A stretch of 36,648 nt of DNA from Lachnospiraceae bacterium (GTDB lineage Bacteria > Bacillota > Clostridia > Lachnospirales > Lachnospiraceae): assembly GCA_017441585.1 (NCBI GenBank), contig JAFRWW010000049.1:1-36648 (forward strand), in the 5' to 3' direction. Shown piece after piece: positions 19,537 through 28,475 of this stretch (positions within the stretch are counted from its first letter, which is position 1; each line of letters opens with the position of its first letter). A model generated the notes under the pieces. That model made no database searches. It saw only the letters and a program-made list of their open reading frames with translations, and was not told where the DNA came from. The translations under genes were made by a program, and so were the position numbers.

Positions 19537-19565
19537 ATTATACAAAATATAAACATAAAATGCAA
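19537..19565 (-). promoter_or_regulatory. Promoter of tRNA-Gln
   Basis: On the minus strand TTGCAT (19565-19560), 17-nt spacer, TATAAT (19542-19537). It is 13 nt upstream of the mature tRNA 5' end, so the primary transcript is short. Confidence 0.65.
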
Positions 19566-19675
19566 GATAAATTTTTATTATTTTTATCCCACCACAAACA
19601 CCTCCCCCAAATGCTCCTGTTTTGCTATCATAAAGACGTCACATGGTATGGAATCAAATGAGGAGGATTTCTGTC

Positions 19676-20119
19676 ATGACCGGGGAAAATGAACGTATTC
19701 AGCTTCACATGTACCTTAAAATGCTAAGGTTCTGCGCAGGCTATTCCAGGGAACTGGTGGCGGGACACCTTCATATCACACCTGGAGCATACGGACACTA
19801 CGAAACCGCACGAAGCGACATCACAGAAAGCCCTTATCTGCCCCTGCTGGCAGAGCTTTACAGAATTGATCATAAGGTCATATCTGACCTGGCCCTGGTG
19901 GATTCCAACGCACTTAAAAACCGTCCGCCTCTCACTCCCTCGGAAAATCTGGCAGATTTTCTCATCTACTTCACCAGCCCCTTAAGCAGATTAAATTACA
20001 AATATCTTTCTTTTGACGAAAAATGGTGCGTATACTATCTGAACAAGTGCAACAATAAAACGGCGCTGCTCTCAATTATGAGTGCCGCGCCCTGTATCAT
20101 AGAATACTTCTTTGTTTAA
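19676..20119 (+). CDS. XRE-type helix-turn-helix protein
   Basis: 147 aa from the ATG at 19676, preferred because AGGAGG lies 9 nt upstream; earlier in-frame ATGs at 19643 and 19658 lack one. Residues about 9-65 form a Cro/CI-like HTH: LKMLRFCAGYSRELVAGHL, then PGAYGHYETARSD, then PLLAELYRID. The rest (FDEKWCVYYLNKC and flanks) is unassigned. It is probably a DNA-binding regulator; its target is unknown. It is one of few plus-strand genes here and stands alone between tRNA-Gln and the metY group. No clear promoter or terminator is visible. Confidence 0.7.
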   Translation: MTGENERIQLHMYLKMLRFCAGYSRELVAGHLHITPGAYGHYETARSDITESPYLPLLAELYRIDHKVISDLALVDSNALKNRPPLTPSENLADFLIYFTSPLSRLNYKYLSFDEKWCVYYLNKCNNKTALLSIMSAAPCIIEYFFV

Positions 20120-20166
20120 TATTATTCCTTTTATTTAATTTAGAATGACTATAACGAAGGTCATCC

Positions 20167-20538
20167 TTAAGCTTTAGCCGAAGGATCTTTACTCTTCTTC
20201 CTGTTCCTGAAGACCAGGTTCTTTAGGGTTTTAAGTTTCTTGATATTACCTTCATATCTGATCAGATTCTTCTCCCTGGCCTCATCAAAACTCATACCCG
20301 ACTCCAGGAAGGAGACCACGAAACTGCCTTCTATGAAGACCTCCCCGTCACGATCCTTATAATCATAGGGTTCCACCGTAACCGCTCTGTCAGCCACTTC
20401 CATATACAGTATGCCTGCGCCTTCGCCGGAGACATTTATCTGTATTGCTATATGCTCAAAAATATTACGCGCATCAGCATACTCATAAACATTTCGAAAC
20501 CGCTCAACCTGCTCCAGATATTTTTCCTCATTGTTCAT
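20167..20538 (-). CDS. SCP2-like sterol/lipid-binding domain protein
   Basis: About 123 aa from ATG 20538, 9 nt after GGAGGT; a TTG two codons upstream is possible. The pattern IAIQINVSGEGAGILYMEV, a middle acidic segment, then a strand-helix FIEGSFVVSFLESGMSFDEAREKNLIRYEG fits the small SCP2 fold. That fold binds lipids in a hydrophobic tunnel, and the final helix region carries the IRYEGN motif. The tail is basic (RNRKKSK). It starts 35 bp after the glycosyltransferase gene and probably belongs to the same transcript. The partner is unknown. Assignment is by eye. Confidence 0.55.
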   Translation of the reverse strand: MNNEEKYLEQVERFRNVYEYADARNIFEHIAIQINVSGEGAGILYMEVADRAVTVEPYDYKDRDGEVFIEGSFVVSFLESGMSFDEAREKNLIRYEGNIKKLKTLKNLVFRNRKKSKDPSAKA

Positions 20539-20573
20539 AACCAAAGTACCTCCAAACGGATCACCTGCATTTA

Positions 20574-21605
20574 TTACTTCTTTTCCTTGATATGCGCCTC
20601 ATTATAATTGGACCGATAGGTGGAATCCAACAGCAGATTACCCAGAAAACCTATAGAGATAAACTGCGCCGAAAGAACTATGAGCAGCACGCCAAGCTGA
20701 AGGAGCGGTCTGGTTCCGATGGACACGCCCGTACACCAGATCACTGCCAGATACAGACAGATGATAAACCCGATAAAGCCCGATACCAGTCCCATCCTTC
20801 CAAACAGATACATGGGTCTGTCATAAAATTTGGACAGAAAACTTACGGAGAGAAAGTCAAACAGACCTTCCAGATATCTTTCCATACCGTATTTTGAGCT
20901 GCCGAACTTCCTCTTATTATGATGCACCGGGATCTCGGTTATGTGAAAACCTTTTCTGTAAGCCAGCACCGGCAGGTAGCGATGGAGTTGTCCGTAGAGG
21001 TCTATTCCCTCCACCACCGATATGCGCATCGCCTTGTAGCCGCAGTCAAAATCATGGAGCTTAATCCCGGACATGGTGGAGGTCACTTTGTTGAACACTT
21101 TGGAGGGCAGTTTTTTCTCCATGGGATCCAGACGGTTCACCTTCCATCCCACCACCATATCATAGCCTTCATCTATCTTTGTCAGGAAATTTTTGATCTC
21201 TATGGGATCATCCTGCAGGTCTGCGTCCATGGTGATCACCACGTCTCCTGTCACGTTGCGGAAGGCAGTGTGAAGGGCAGTGGATTTTCCCATGTTCTTC
21301 CTAAACAGGATATAGTGCACCCGGGGATCCTTTTCTGCCAGTTCTTTTATGACGCTGACCGTACCGTCCGTGGAGCCGTCGTCGATAAAGAGGATCTCAT
21401 ATTCTTTCATAAGATTCTCTTTTATACAGATTTCCACGTTTTCGGTGATCTGCTTATGCAGCTCGGGGAGGGATTCCTCCTCGTTGTATGCGGGGATCAC
21501 GAAGGTTACCTTGCCTGCCCCCGATCTTGCATCGGGGGAGCCCGTCGCGGCTTTGAGCGACTTCAAAACTTCTCCGTCAGGAGAAGTTACCTTTTCTTCC
21601 TGCAC
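20574..21605 (-). CDS. GT2 glycosyltransferase, polyprenol-phosphate type (DPM1/GtrB-like)
   Basis: This 343-aa membrane enzyme should transfer a sugar from a nucleotide donor to polyprenyl phosphate. An N-terminal soluble GT-A domain shows VTFVIPAYNEEESL, LFIDDGSTDGT, ITMDADLQDDP (the DxD motif) and DFDCGYKAMR. Two C-terminal membrane helices follow at about 265-290 and 300-330, with the characteristic short polar end. The start is a GTG at 21605, 7-8 nt after AAGGAG. The gene begins 21 bp after metY, so it is probably in that operon, although no link in metabolism is obvious. Confidence 0.88.
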   Translation of the reverse strand: MQEEKVTSPDGEVLKSLKAATGSPDARSGAGKVTFVIPAYNEEESLPELHKQITENVEICIKENLMKEYEILFIDDGSTDGTVSVIKELAEKDPRVHYILFRKNMGKSTALHTAFRNVTGDVVITMDADLQDDPIEIKNFLTKIDEGYDMVVGWKVNRLDPMEKKLPSKVFNKVTSTMSGIKLHDFDCGYKAMRISVVEGIDLYGQLHRYLPVLAYRKGFHITEIPVHHNKRKFGSSKYGMERYLEGLFDFLSVSFLSKFYDRPMYLFGRMGLVSGFIGFIICLYLAVIWCTGVSIGTRPLLQLGVLLIVLSAQFISIGFLGNLLLDSTYRSNYNEAHIKEKK

Positions 21606-21626
21606 TTCTTTTCTCCTTATTCTTTA

Positions 21627-22901
21627 TCACGCCAATGCCTGCTCGATATCCGCGATGAGATCTGCGGCATCCTCCAATCCGCAGGAGAATCTCACCAGTC
21701 CGGCGGGAATGCCCGCTGCCAGAAGCTGCTCATCGGACATCTGACGATGAGTAGTGGATGCGGGATTCAGACAGCAGCTTCTTGCGTCAGCCACATGGGT
21801 CTCTATGGCAGCCAGCTTCAGTGAATTCATGAACTTCTCTGCAGCAGCCCTTCCGCCCTTAAGATTAAAGGATACCACTCCGCAGCCTCCGTTGCCCATA
21901 TACTTCATGGCTCTGTCATAATATTTGTCACCCTTAAGACCGGGATAGCTCACATACTCTATCTTATCACTCTTGCTCAAAAATTCAGCCACAGCCTGTC
22001 CGTTTTCCACGTGTCTCTTCATCCTCACGTGCAAGGACTCAAGGCCCAGATTCAGGATATAACTTCCCATGGGTGAAGGGATGCAGCCGAAATCTCTCAT
22101 GAGCTGGGCAGTACATTTTGTAATATAAGCGCCTTCTTTTCCAAAGCGCTCAGCATAGGTAATACCGTGATACGACTCATCCGGAGTGGTAAGTCCGGGA
22201 TATTTATCCTTGTGCGCCATCCAGTCGAATTTACCGGAATCCACGATGACTCCGCCCACGGCGCTGCCATGTCCGTCCATATATTTTGTGGTGGAATGGG
22301 TCACTATATCCGCACCCCACTCGATGGGACGGCAGTTAACGGGAGTGGCAAAGGTATTATCCACGATAAGTGGTACGCCATGATCGTGAGCCGCCTTTGC
22401 GAAACGCTCTATATCCAGAACGGTGAGTGCAGGATTGGCTATGGTCTCACCGAATACCAGCTTTGTATTCTCTCTAAATGCAGCGTTTAACTCATCATCG
22501 CTGCAATCGGGAGATACAAAAGTGGTCTCTATACCCATCTTTCTCATGGTCACATCCAGCAGATTATAAGTTCCTCCATAAATGGAAGAGCTGGCCACGA
22601 TATGACCGCCTGCTTCGCAGATGTTGAAAATCGCCATGAAGCTGGCTGCCTGACCCGACGATGTGAGCATTGCCGCAGAGCCGCCCTCCAGCATGGCTAT
22701 CTTTTTTGCCACCATATCGTTGGTGGGATTCTGAAGTCTGGTATAGAAATAACCCTCAGCCTCCAGATCGAAAAGCTTACCCATGGCTTCACCGGTCTCA
22801 TACTTAAAAGTAGTGGACTGGATTATGGGAATCTGCCTGGGTTCGCCATTTTTAGGGGTGTAACCACCCTGCACACACGTGGTTCCGATATTGTTGCTCA
22901 T
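21627..22901 (-). CDS. metY: O-acetylhomoserine sulfhydrylase (MetY-type)
   Basis: 424 aa from ATG 22901, which follows AAGGAG at 7 nt; an earlier ATG at 22949 lacks one. A PLP enzyme of the Cys/Met metabolism family. It should make homocysteine from O-acetylhomoserine and sulfide. Motifs: YFYTRLQNPTND near residue 50, SSGQAA near 81, the PLP lysine K206 in THSTTKYMDGHG, and the C-terminal RFSCGLED. The TRLQNPTND and CCLNPASTTHRQMS stretches favour MetY over cystathionine synthases and lyases. Two downstream genes follow at short spacing. An inverted repeat lies in the leader (22932-22993). I see no S-box riboswitch. Confidence 0.9.
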   Translation of the reverse strand: MSNNIGTTCVQGGYTPKNGEPRQIPIIQSTTFKYETGEAMGKLFDLEAEGYFYTRLQNPTNDMVAKKIAMLEGGSAAMLTSSGQAASFMAIFNICEAGGHIVASSSIYGGTYNLLDVTMRKMGIETTFVSPDCSDDELNAAFRENTKLVFGETIANPALTVLDIERFAKAAHDHGVPLIVDNTFATPVNCRPIEWGADIVTHSTTKYMDGHGSAVGGVIVDSGKFDWMAHKDKYPGLTTPDESYHGITYAERFGKEGAYITKCTAQLMRDFGCIPSPMGSYILNLGLESLHVRMKRHVENGQAVAEFLSKSDKIEYVSYPGLKGDKYYDRAMKYMGNGGCGVVSFNLKGGRAAAEKFMNSLKLAAIETHVADARSCCLNPASTTHRQMSDEQLLAAGIPAGLVRFSCGLEDAADLIADIEQALA

Positions 22902-22931
22902 GTTCTTACTCCTTGTATTATTATTTGTTAA

Positions 22932-22993
22932 AACTTCCCATATAACCACAAATTCTTTAAATTATGCCCATTCTATGCCTGCAATGGGAAGTT
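22932..22993. promoter_or_regulatory. Spaced inverted repeat upstream of metY
   Basis: Perfect 10-bp arms AACTTCCCAT (22932-22941) and ATGGGAAGTT (22984-22993), 42 nt apart, immediately upstream of the metY ribosome binding site. They could be two operator half sites or a long-range RNA stem. No clear promoter could be read in this AT-rich stretch. Confidence 0.4.
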
Positions 22994-23073
22994 ATAATTA
23001 TTTATTGCAAAACATACGGTTATCCGAGCTTGAGGCAGCTTTTGCTCGACGGAGAGCACCTAAAGCCGAATAA

Positions 23074-25383
23074 TTACACCCGATTATAATTGATCAGACA
23101 TCCCTTCAGGATGATCTCACGCTCATCTTTGGTAAGAGGCGCCATGGTCAGCGTAAACTCCTTAAGAGCGCCATCCTTAACCGCATAAGCAGTAAACTCT
23201 TCCTTTGCCTGTGCGATAGCTTCCCTGATACCGGGAATGAACAGATAATCCCCGTTTGCAAAAGGAAGCTCGCCGTCTTTGATAAGGAAGGGAAGCATAC
23301 CCCAGTTTATAAGGTTTGAACGATATCTCTTGGTGGCGTACTCATTGGCTATATTTGCCCAGCCGCCGAGCACCTTCTGACAGGAAGCCGCCTGCTCTCT
23401 GGCAGATCCGTCTCCGGGCTTTTTAGCAAAGATCGTAGAGCCCACGCCCGTGTTCTTTGAATCTATATCAGCAAATTTTGTCTTTATAACCTCTGCCGCC
23501 TGCAGGAGCTCCTTTATGCTGTCCGTAGCGTCCACGCCCTTGCCCAGGGATGCATCGTCGAAAACTGCATTTGCCTCACCGGCAAAAATATCTATGTCAT
23601 GCTCCCTTGCCTTCTCCGCCTTCTGGACTTCCTTGGCCAGACCCACATATGCGGGATCCTTTCTGGATAATGCAAACTCGGCAAGTCCCAGAGGATTGGA
23701 CCTGTAGGATGAGGTCTCACCTGAGGGAATCAGCTCATCAGTAGTAGTAACCGGATCATGGATCTCGCTTACCACCTTTAAGATCAGATTATCAGTCAGA
23801 GCGCACATGGCGGGCCAGTCCTTGATGTTGGGACCGAGCTTAAGCTCTACGGAATCATCAGCCACGCCCTTTGAATCAAATACACGGTTCTCATATATCT
23901 TTGAATCAAAGAAATACTTATACTTATTGAAGTCGCCCTCAAAAGTGTCCGCTCCGGTAAGACGGCCCTTGTTAGCCGCAGTGGCGGCAATGGACCTGGC
24001 ATCCATGAGAGCCACAGATGATATCTGGCCGTTCTGGATCTTTGATCCCTCCCTGTTGGGGAAGTTCCTGGTGCTGTGTCTTATGGAAAGAGCTCCGTTT
24101 GAAGGAGTGTCTCCCGCACCGAAGCAGGGACCGCAGAATGCAGTCTTTACCACTGCGCCTGCCTCGATCAGCTTTGACACGCATCCGTTTTTCACCAGTT
24201 CCATGTAAACCGGAGTGGATGCGGGATATACGGAAAGCGTAAACTCATCGGAACCTGTATAGTGTCCGTTCAGAATATCGGCTGCGGCACAGATGTTTTC
24301 AAATCCGCCGCCTGCGCATCCAGCGATGATACCCTGCTCCACATACAGATGTCCGTCCCTTATTTTGTCCTGAAGTGAATAATCTATCTTGTCTCCGAAA
24401 GACACCTTAGCCCTCTGCTCCACTTCATGGAGGATATCCTTTGTATTGGCGTTTACCTCATCTATGGTATAGGTGCAACTGGGATGGAAAGGCATGGCGA
24501 TCATGGGTCTGATGGCTGACAGATCCACCTCTATCACGCCGTCATAATATGCGCCGTCCTCGGGAGAGATAGCCTTGTAATCCCCGGCCCTGCCATGGAT
24601 CTCATAGAATTCCTTTATGTTATCATCATTGGTCTGCCAGATGGAAGACAGGCAGGTGGTCTCGGTGGTCATTACATCCACGCCGATCCTGAAATCCGCA
24701 GAAAGCTTTGACACGCCGGGTCCCACGAATTCCATCACCTTATTCTTCACATAACCCTTGTCAAATACTGCGCCGATTATAGCCAGGGCCACATCCTGGG
24801 GACCCACGCCCCTTACGGGCTCGCCGGTGAGATATACGGCCACCACCTCAGGCATATCTATGTCATAGGTCTGATTGAGGAGCTGCTTTACCAGCTCCGG
24901 TCCGCCCTCGCCTACAGCCATGGTTCCAAGAGCGCCGTACCTGGTATGAGAATCAGATCCCAATATCATACCGCCGCAGGAAGCGAGCATCTCTCTTGCA
25001 AACTGATGGATGACTGCCTGATGAGGGGGTACATAGACTCCGCCATACTTTTTGGCAGCGGTAAGACCGAATACATGATCGTCCTCATTTATGGTACCAC
25101 CCACCGCGCACAGCGAATTGTGACAGTTGGTGAGCACATAAGGCATGGGGAACTTTGTAAGTCCCGACGCCCTTGCAGTCTGGATGATACCCACAAAAGT
25201 GATGTCATGGCTGGTGAGCTTGTCAAAACGCACCCTCAGTTTTTCCATATTGTCAGAGGTGTTATGGGCTTTCAGTATCCCATAAGCCATGGTCCTCTTT
25301 TTTCCTTCTTCCTTTGATACACCTGCGGTGTCGGAAAGATTTCCCCCTGTTAAAAATGCCCCTGTTTCACGTAATTTGATCAT
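23074..25383 (-). CDS. Aconitase-family hydratase
   Basis: A 769-aa iron-sulfur hydro-lyase of the aconitase superfamily. The cluster ligands appear to be C356 ([13 protein letters not shown]), C417 and C420 ([16 protein letters not shown]), spaced as in aconitases. [19 protein letters not shown] near residue 145 is the substrate-binding loop. The swivel domain lies at the C-terminus (about 610-769), as in single-chain aconitases. The sequence looks closer to the YbhJ-like branch annotated as putative hydratase than to AcnA, so citrate may not be the substrate. AAGGAAG precedes the ATG. It is alone between metY and glgP; no clear promoter or terminator. Confidence 0.8.
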   Translation of the reverse strand: MIKLRETGAFLTGGNLSDTAGVSKEEGKKRTMAYGILKAHNTSDNMEKLRVRFDKLTSHDITFVGIIQTARASGLTKFPMPYVLTNCHNSLCAVGGTINEDDHVFGLTAAKKYGGVYVPPHQAVIHQFAREMLASCGGMILGSDSHTRYGALGTMAVGEGGPELVKQLLNQTYDIDMPEVVAVYLTGEPVRGVGPQDVALAIIGAVFDKGYVKNKVMEFVGPGVSKLSADFRIGVDVMTTETTCLSSIWQTNDDNIKEFYEIHGRAGDYKAISPEDGAYYDGVIEVDLSAIRPMIAMPFHPSCTYTIDEVNANTKDILHEVEQRAKVSFGDKIDYSLQDKIRDGHLYVEQGIIAGCAGGGFENICAAADILNGHYTGSDEFTLSVYPASTPVYMELVKNGCVSKLIEAGAVVKTAFCGPCFGAGDTPSNGALSIRHSTRNFPNREGSKIQNGQISSVALMDARSIAATAANKGRLTGADTFEGDFNKYKYFFDSKIYENRVFDSKGVADDSVELKLGPNIKDWPAMCALTDNLILKVVSEIHDPVTTTDELIPSGETSSYRSNPLGLAEFALSRKDPAYVGLAKEVQKAEKAREHDIDIFAGEANAVFDDASLGKGVDATDSIKELLQAAEVIKTKFADIDSKNTGVGSTIFAKKPGDGSAREQAASCQKVLGGWANIANEYATKRYRSNLINWGMLPFLIKDGELPFANGDYLFIPGIREAIAQAKEEFTAYAVKDGALKEFTLTMAPLTKDEREIILKGCLINYNRV

Positions 25384-25445
25384 AGCTTTCTTCCTTTTTG
25401 CTGATTTTTAAAATATACAAGCTGTATTACAACATCCACTCTATC

Positions 25446-25546
25446 AAGATCCTTCGCTACGCTCAGGATGACATTTGTCACCTGTCATTCTGAAATACTC
25501 AGTTAATCACCTGTCATTCTGAGGAACGCAGTGACGAAGAATCTTA
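25446..25546. repeat. Cluster of palindromic intergenic repeats, copies B and C
   Basis: One unit runs CTGTCATTCTGAGGAAC (25511-25527) to GAAGAATCTT (25536-25545). An inverted unit AAGATCCTTCG...AGGATGACA spans 25446-25473. A third partial unit, CCTGTCATTCTGAAA, starts at 25481. The same end motif is found in copy A (2630-2645). The cluster lies between the hydratase gene and the glgP terminator. Confidence 0.65.
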
Positions 25547-25581
25547 CAAAACAGGCTCCGTCGGAAACCTCCGGAGCCTGT
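25546..25581 (-). terminator. Intrinsic terminator after glgP
   Basis: Stem ACAGGCTCC (25551-25559) with GGAGCCTGT (25573-25581), extended inside by partial pairing. TTTTG follows on the minus strand. The T-tract abuts the palindromic repeat cluster. Confidence 0.75.
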
Positions 25582-25595
25582 CCTTCGCCAACGTT

Positions 25596-28082
25596 TTATT
25601 TTGTTTTCTTTGATTCTCTCTTCTTAGGTATCTTGATCTTGTCCAAATGCCATATCTCATCCACATACTGCTGAATGGTACGGTCCGAAGTGAACTTGCC
25701 ACTGCTGGCCACATTCAGTATTGCGCTCTTTGCCCAGCCGGCCTCATTTCTGTAAGCAGCCTCTATCCTCTCATGAGCCTGTGCATAAGAGCGGAAGTCC
25801 TTGAGTATGAAATAGGTATCCGCCTTGGAAGTGCTCTGAGTGTTCAGCAGTGAATTATAAAGGTCCCTGAATCTCTCCGTATCATCCGGTGAATACATGC
25901 CGTTGATAAGCTGCATCAGGACATTTCTCACATCACCGTCATTGTTGAAGATTTCCTGAGGATTGTATCCGCCGTTATTCTCATAATTTATGACTTCTTC
26001 AGATGAAAGACCGAAGATGAATGCGTTCTCCTCTCCGACTTCCTCCACGATCTCCACATTTGCACCGTCCATGGTACCCACGGTAAGCGCACCGTTCAAC
26101 ATGAACTTCATGTTACCGGTTCCGGAAGCTTCCTTCGAAGCTGTGGATATCTGCTCGGACACATCTGCTGCGGCAAAAATAATCTCCGCATTGGAAACCC
26201 TGTAATCCTCGATGAAAACGACCTTGATCTTATTATTAATGGAAGGATCGTTGTTGATCACGTCAGCCACAGAGTTGATCAGCTTGATGGTAAGCTTTGC
26301 GTTCTTGTAGCCCGCTGCAGCCTTTGCTCCGAAGATGAAAGTCCTGGGATAAAAATCGATCTCGGGATTAGTCTTTATCTTATTGTAAAGATACATTACA
26401 TGGAGTATGTTAAGGAGCTGTCTCTTATACTCATGAAGTCTCTTTACCTGTACGTCAAATATGGATCTGGGATCCACCTCTATACCATTGTGAACCCTTA
26501 TATACTCTGCCAGTCTCAGCTTATTCTGATACTTAATATTCATGAATTCCTGCTGTGACTTCTTATCATCGGCATATACCTTGAGCTTCTTGATCTGCTT
26601 AAGGTCTGTGATCCACTCGTCTCCTATATGATTGGTCACCCACTGTGCCAGCTTCGGATTACCATGAAGCAGGAAACGTCTCTGGGTGATACCGTTGGTC
26701 TTATTATTAAACTTCTCGGGCATCATCTGATAGAAATCCTTAAGCTCCTGATTCTTGAGAATCTCGGTATGAAGCCTTGCCACACCGTTTACGGAGAAGC
26801 CTGCGCAGATAGCCAGATGCGCCATCTTAACCTGTCCGTCATAGATGATGGCCATCTTTCTGATCTTTTCCTGATCTCCGGGATACTTCTGGGAGATAGC
26901 CTCCACGAATCTCCTGTTGATCTCCTCTACGATCTGATAGATACGGGGAAGAAGTCTGGAGAACAGCTCGATGGGCCACTTTTCAAGAGCCTCTGCCATA
27001 ATGGTGTGATTCGTGTAAGCACAGGTCTTTGTGGTCACATCCCATGCCTCATCCCAGGTCAGCTTATGGTCATCCATAAGAATCCTCATGAGCTCGGGTA
27101 TGGCAACTGTGGGATGTGTATCATTGAGCTGGAAGATCACTTTCTCGTAGAACTTCTTAATATCATCATGGGTGCGCATGTATTTTTCCACCGCCTCCTG
27201 TACGGATGCGGAAATGAAGAAATACTGCTGCTTTAAACGAAGCTCCTTACCTGCATAATGATTATCGTTGGGATAGAGAACCTCCACTATATTTCTTGCC
27301 AGATTCTCCTGCTCCACTGCCTTCCTGTAATCACCCTGGTCAAAAGAGTTAAGCTGGAAGCACTCCACGGGTTCTGCGTCCCAGATCCTCAGGGTATCCA
27401 CGATACGGTTTCCGTATCCGACTATAGGCATATCAAAAGGAACTGCCAGAACCGACTGATATCCCTCCTGATGGAAGTGCTGGCGTCCGTTCTGATCCGT
27501 ATCCACAGCCACATATCCGCCAAACTTTACTTCCTTGCTGTACTCAGGGCGGCGAAGCTCAAAAGGATTGCCATCCTTAAGCCAGTTATCCGGTACCTCC
27601 ACCTGATAACCGTCCTTTATCTGCTGCTTGAACATACCATAACGATATCTGATACCGCAGCCATATGCGGGATAACCCAAAGTAGCCAGCGAATCAAGGA
27701 AACATGCGGCCAGTCGGCCCAGACCGCCGTTACCGAGTGCAGCGTCACGCTCCTGATCCTCGATCACATTGATGTCCACCTTAAGCTCCTCAAGAGCCTT
27801 TGCCACATCATCATACATCTTCAGGTTGATCAGGTTATTTCCCAGGGCTCTTCCCATGAGGAACTCCATGGACAGATAGTACACCGTCTTGGGATCCTTT
27901 TTCTCAAACTCCTTCTGGGTAGCCATCCAGTCCTCGATGATCCTCTCCTTTACGGCAAAACATACCGCGTTGAAGATCTGAAGCTGAGTAGCCTCTTCCA
28001 GATTCTTACGATAAAGAACCCGGACGTTATCCTTTACTTCCTTTTTAAAGGTCTCCTTATCAAAACCTACGCTGACTGCCAT
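25596..28082 (-). CDS. glgP: Glycogen/starch phosphorylase
   Basis: An 828-aa GT35 enzyme (EC 2.4.1.1) that releases glucose-1-phosphate from glycogen. It is full length for the family. Motifs: YYLSMEFLMGRALGNNL near residue 70, ALGNGGLGRLAACFLDS near 115, and the PLP site EASGTGNMKFMLNGALT, with the cofactor lysine at K659. The C-terminus ends in a basic tail (KIPKKRESKKTK). GAGGAGG precedes the ATG. It has its own promoter (28180-28208) with a leader of about 90 nt, and its own terminator, so it is regulated separately from glgB, 17 kb away. Confidence 0.96.
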   Translation of the reverse strand: MAVSVGFDKETFKKEVKDNVRVLYRKNLEEATQLQIFNAVCFAVKERIIEDWMATQKEFEKKDPKTVYYLSMEFLMGRALGNNLINLKMYDDVAKALEELKVDINVIEDQERDAALGNGGLGRLAACFLDSLATLGYPAYGCGIRYRYGMFKQQIKDGYQVEVPDNWLKDGNPFELRRPEYSKEVKFGGYVAVDTDQNGRQHFHQEGYQSVLAVPFDMPIVGYGNRIVDTLRIWDAEPVECFQLNSFDQGDYRKAVEQENLARNIVEVLYPNDNHYAGKELRLKQQYFFISASVQEAVEKYMRTHDDIKKFYEKVIFQLNDTHPTVAIPELMRILMDDHKLTWDEAWDVTTKTCAYTNHTIMAEALEKWPIELFSRLLPRIYQIVEEINRRFVEAISQKYPGDQEKIRKMAIIYDGQVKMAHLAICAGFSVNGVARLHTEILKNQELKDFYQMMPEKFNNKTNGITQRRFLLHGNPKLAQWVTNHIGDEWITDLKQIKKLKVYADDKKSQQEFMNIKYQNKLRLAEYIRVHNGIEVDPRSIFDVQVKRLHEYKRQLLNILHVMYLYNKIKTNPEIDFYPRTFIFGAKAAAGYKNAKLTIKLINSVADVINNDPSINNKIKVVFIEDYRVSNAEIIFAAADVSEQISTASKEASGTGNMKFMLNGALTVGTMDGANVEIVEEVGEENAFIFGLSSEEVINYENNGGYNPQEIFNNDGDVRNVLMQLINGMYSPDDTERFRDLYNSLLNTQSTSKADTYFILKDFRSYAQAHERIEAAYRNEAGWAKSAILNVASSGKFTSDRTIQQYVDEIWHLDKIKIPKKRESKKTK

Positions 28083-28179
28083 TTATTCCTCCTCTTTAAA
28101 CCATTGATTAAACCAGACTTGCCTTTTCCCCTGTCATATGCCGGAAAAAGCATCTGATATGTGCATCAAAACAAATGAA

Positions 28180-28208
28180 ATTCTACCATATTCATGCATT
28201 TTATGCAA
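28180..28208 (-). promoter_or_regulatory. Extended -10 promoter of glgP
   Basis: On the minus strand TTGCAT (28208-28203), 17-nt spacer ending in TGG, TAGAAT (28185-28180). The TGn before the -10 is the extended form. The rest of the 393-nt gap 28083-28475 holds the leader, a repeat (28294-28354) and a terminator (28375-28409). Confidence 0.65.
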
Positions 28209-28293
28209 ATTATTCGGATATTTTGTGGTGATTTATATCCTATCCCAATCTTCTTCATATTCATAACCCTTATCACTTGTTATTCTTAACTTC

Positions 28294-28354
28294 GTCCTAA
28301 GGAGTACCACGAAGTGGTGGATGCCTTAGAACATTAGCGAAGCCCAAAGAATCT
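28294..28354. repeat. Palindromic intergenic repeat, copy D
   Basis: The core TCCTAAGGAGTACC...GGTGGATGCCTTAGAA (28294-28330) differs from copy A (2542-2578) mainly in the hairpin loop. The unit ends in AAAGAATCTT, like copy B. The ACCAC/GTGGT inner stem is preserved although its bases differ from copy A, which suggests that the structure matters. Confidence 0.65.
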
Positions 28355-28374
28355 TTTCATGTTTATATCCCTGC

Positions 28375-28409
28375 AAAATACCAAGGGAGCGCGGATCATG
28401 CGCTCCCTT
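28375..28409 (-). terminator. Hairpin terminator after the CHAP/dockerin gene
   Basis: Perfect 10-bp stem AAGGGAGCGC (28383-28392) with GCGCTCCCTT (28400-28409), loop of 7. On the minus strand GGTATTTTG follows, a short T tract. It lies 66 nt past the stop codon. Confidence 0.65.
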
Positions 28410-28475
28410 AAGTATAAAATCAAATTTAGGTTTTGACAAGATTAACAGCCAATAGCATATATACTCATAATACGA

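Noticed and set aside
20120..20166. Terminator between the 147-aa regulator and the SCP2-like gene
   Set aside because: Only a 5-6 bp stem (ATGAC/GTCAT) with no proper T tract; too weak to annotate.
22902..23073. S-box or T-box riboswitch before metY
   Set aside because: No conserved core of either class and no terminator hairpin could be found; only the spaced inverted repeat is supported.
22879..23073. 64-codon plus-strand open frame
   Set aside because: It overlaps the metY start and leader, has no ribosome binding site and looks like no known protein.
27258..28157. 299-codon plus-strand open frame
   Set aside because: It is the complement of glgP, which is certain; the frame is open only because of codon bias on the other strand.
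28294..28354. 23S rRNA fragment, because of GTGGATGCCTTAG
   Set aside because: The resemblance to the 23S 5' region is limited to about a dozen bases and is explained by the palindromic repeat shared with 2542-2578.
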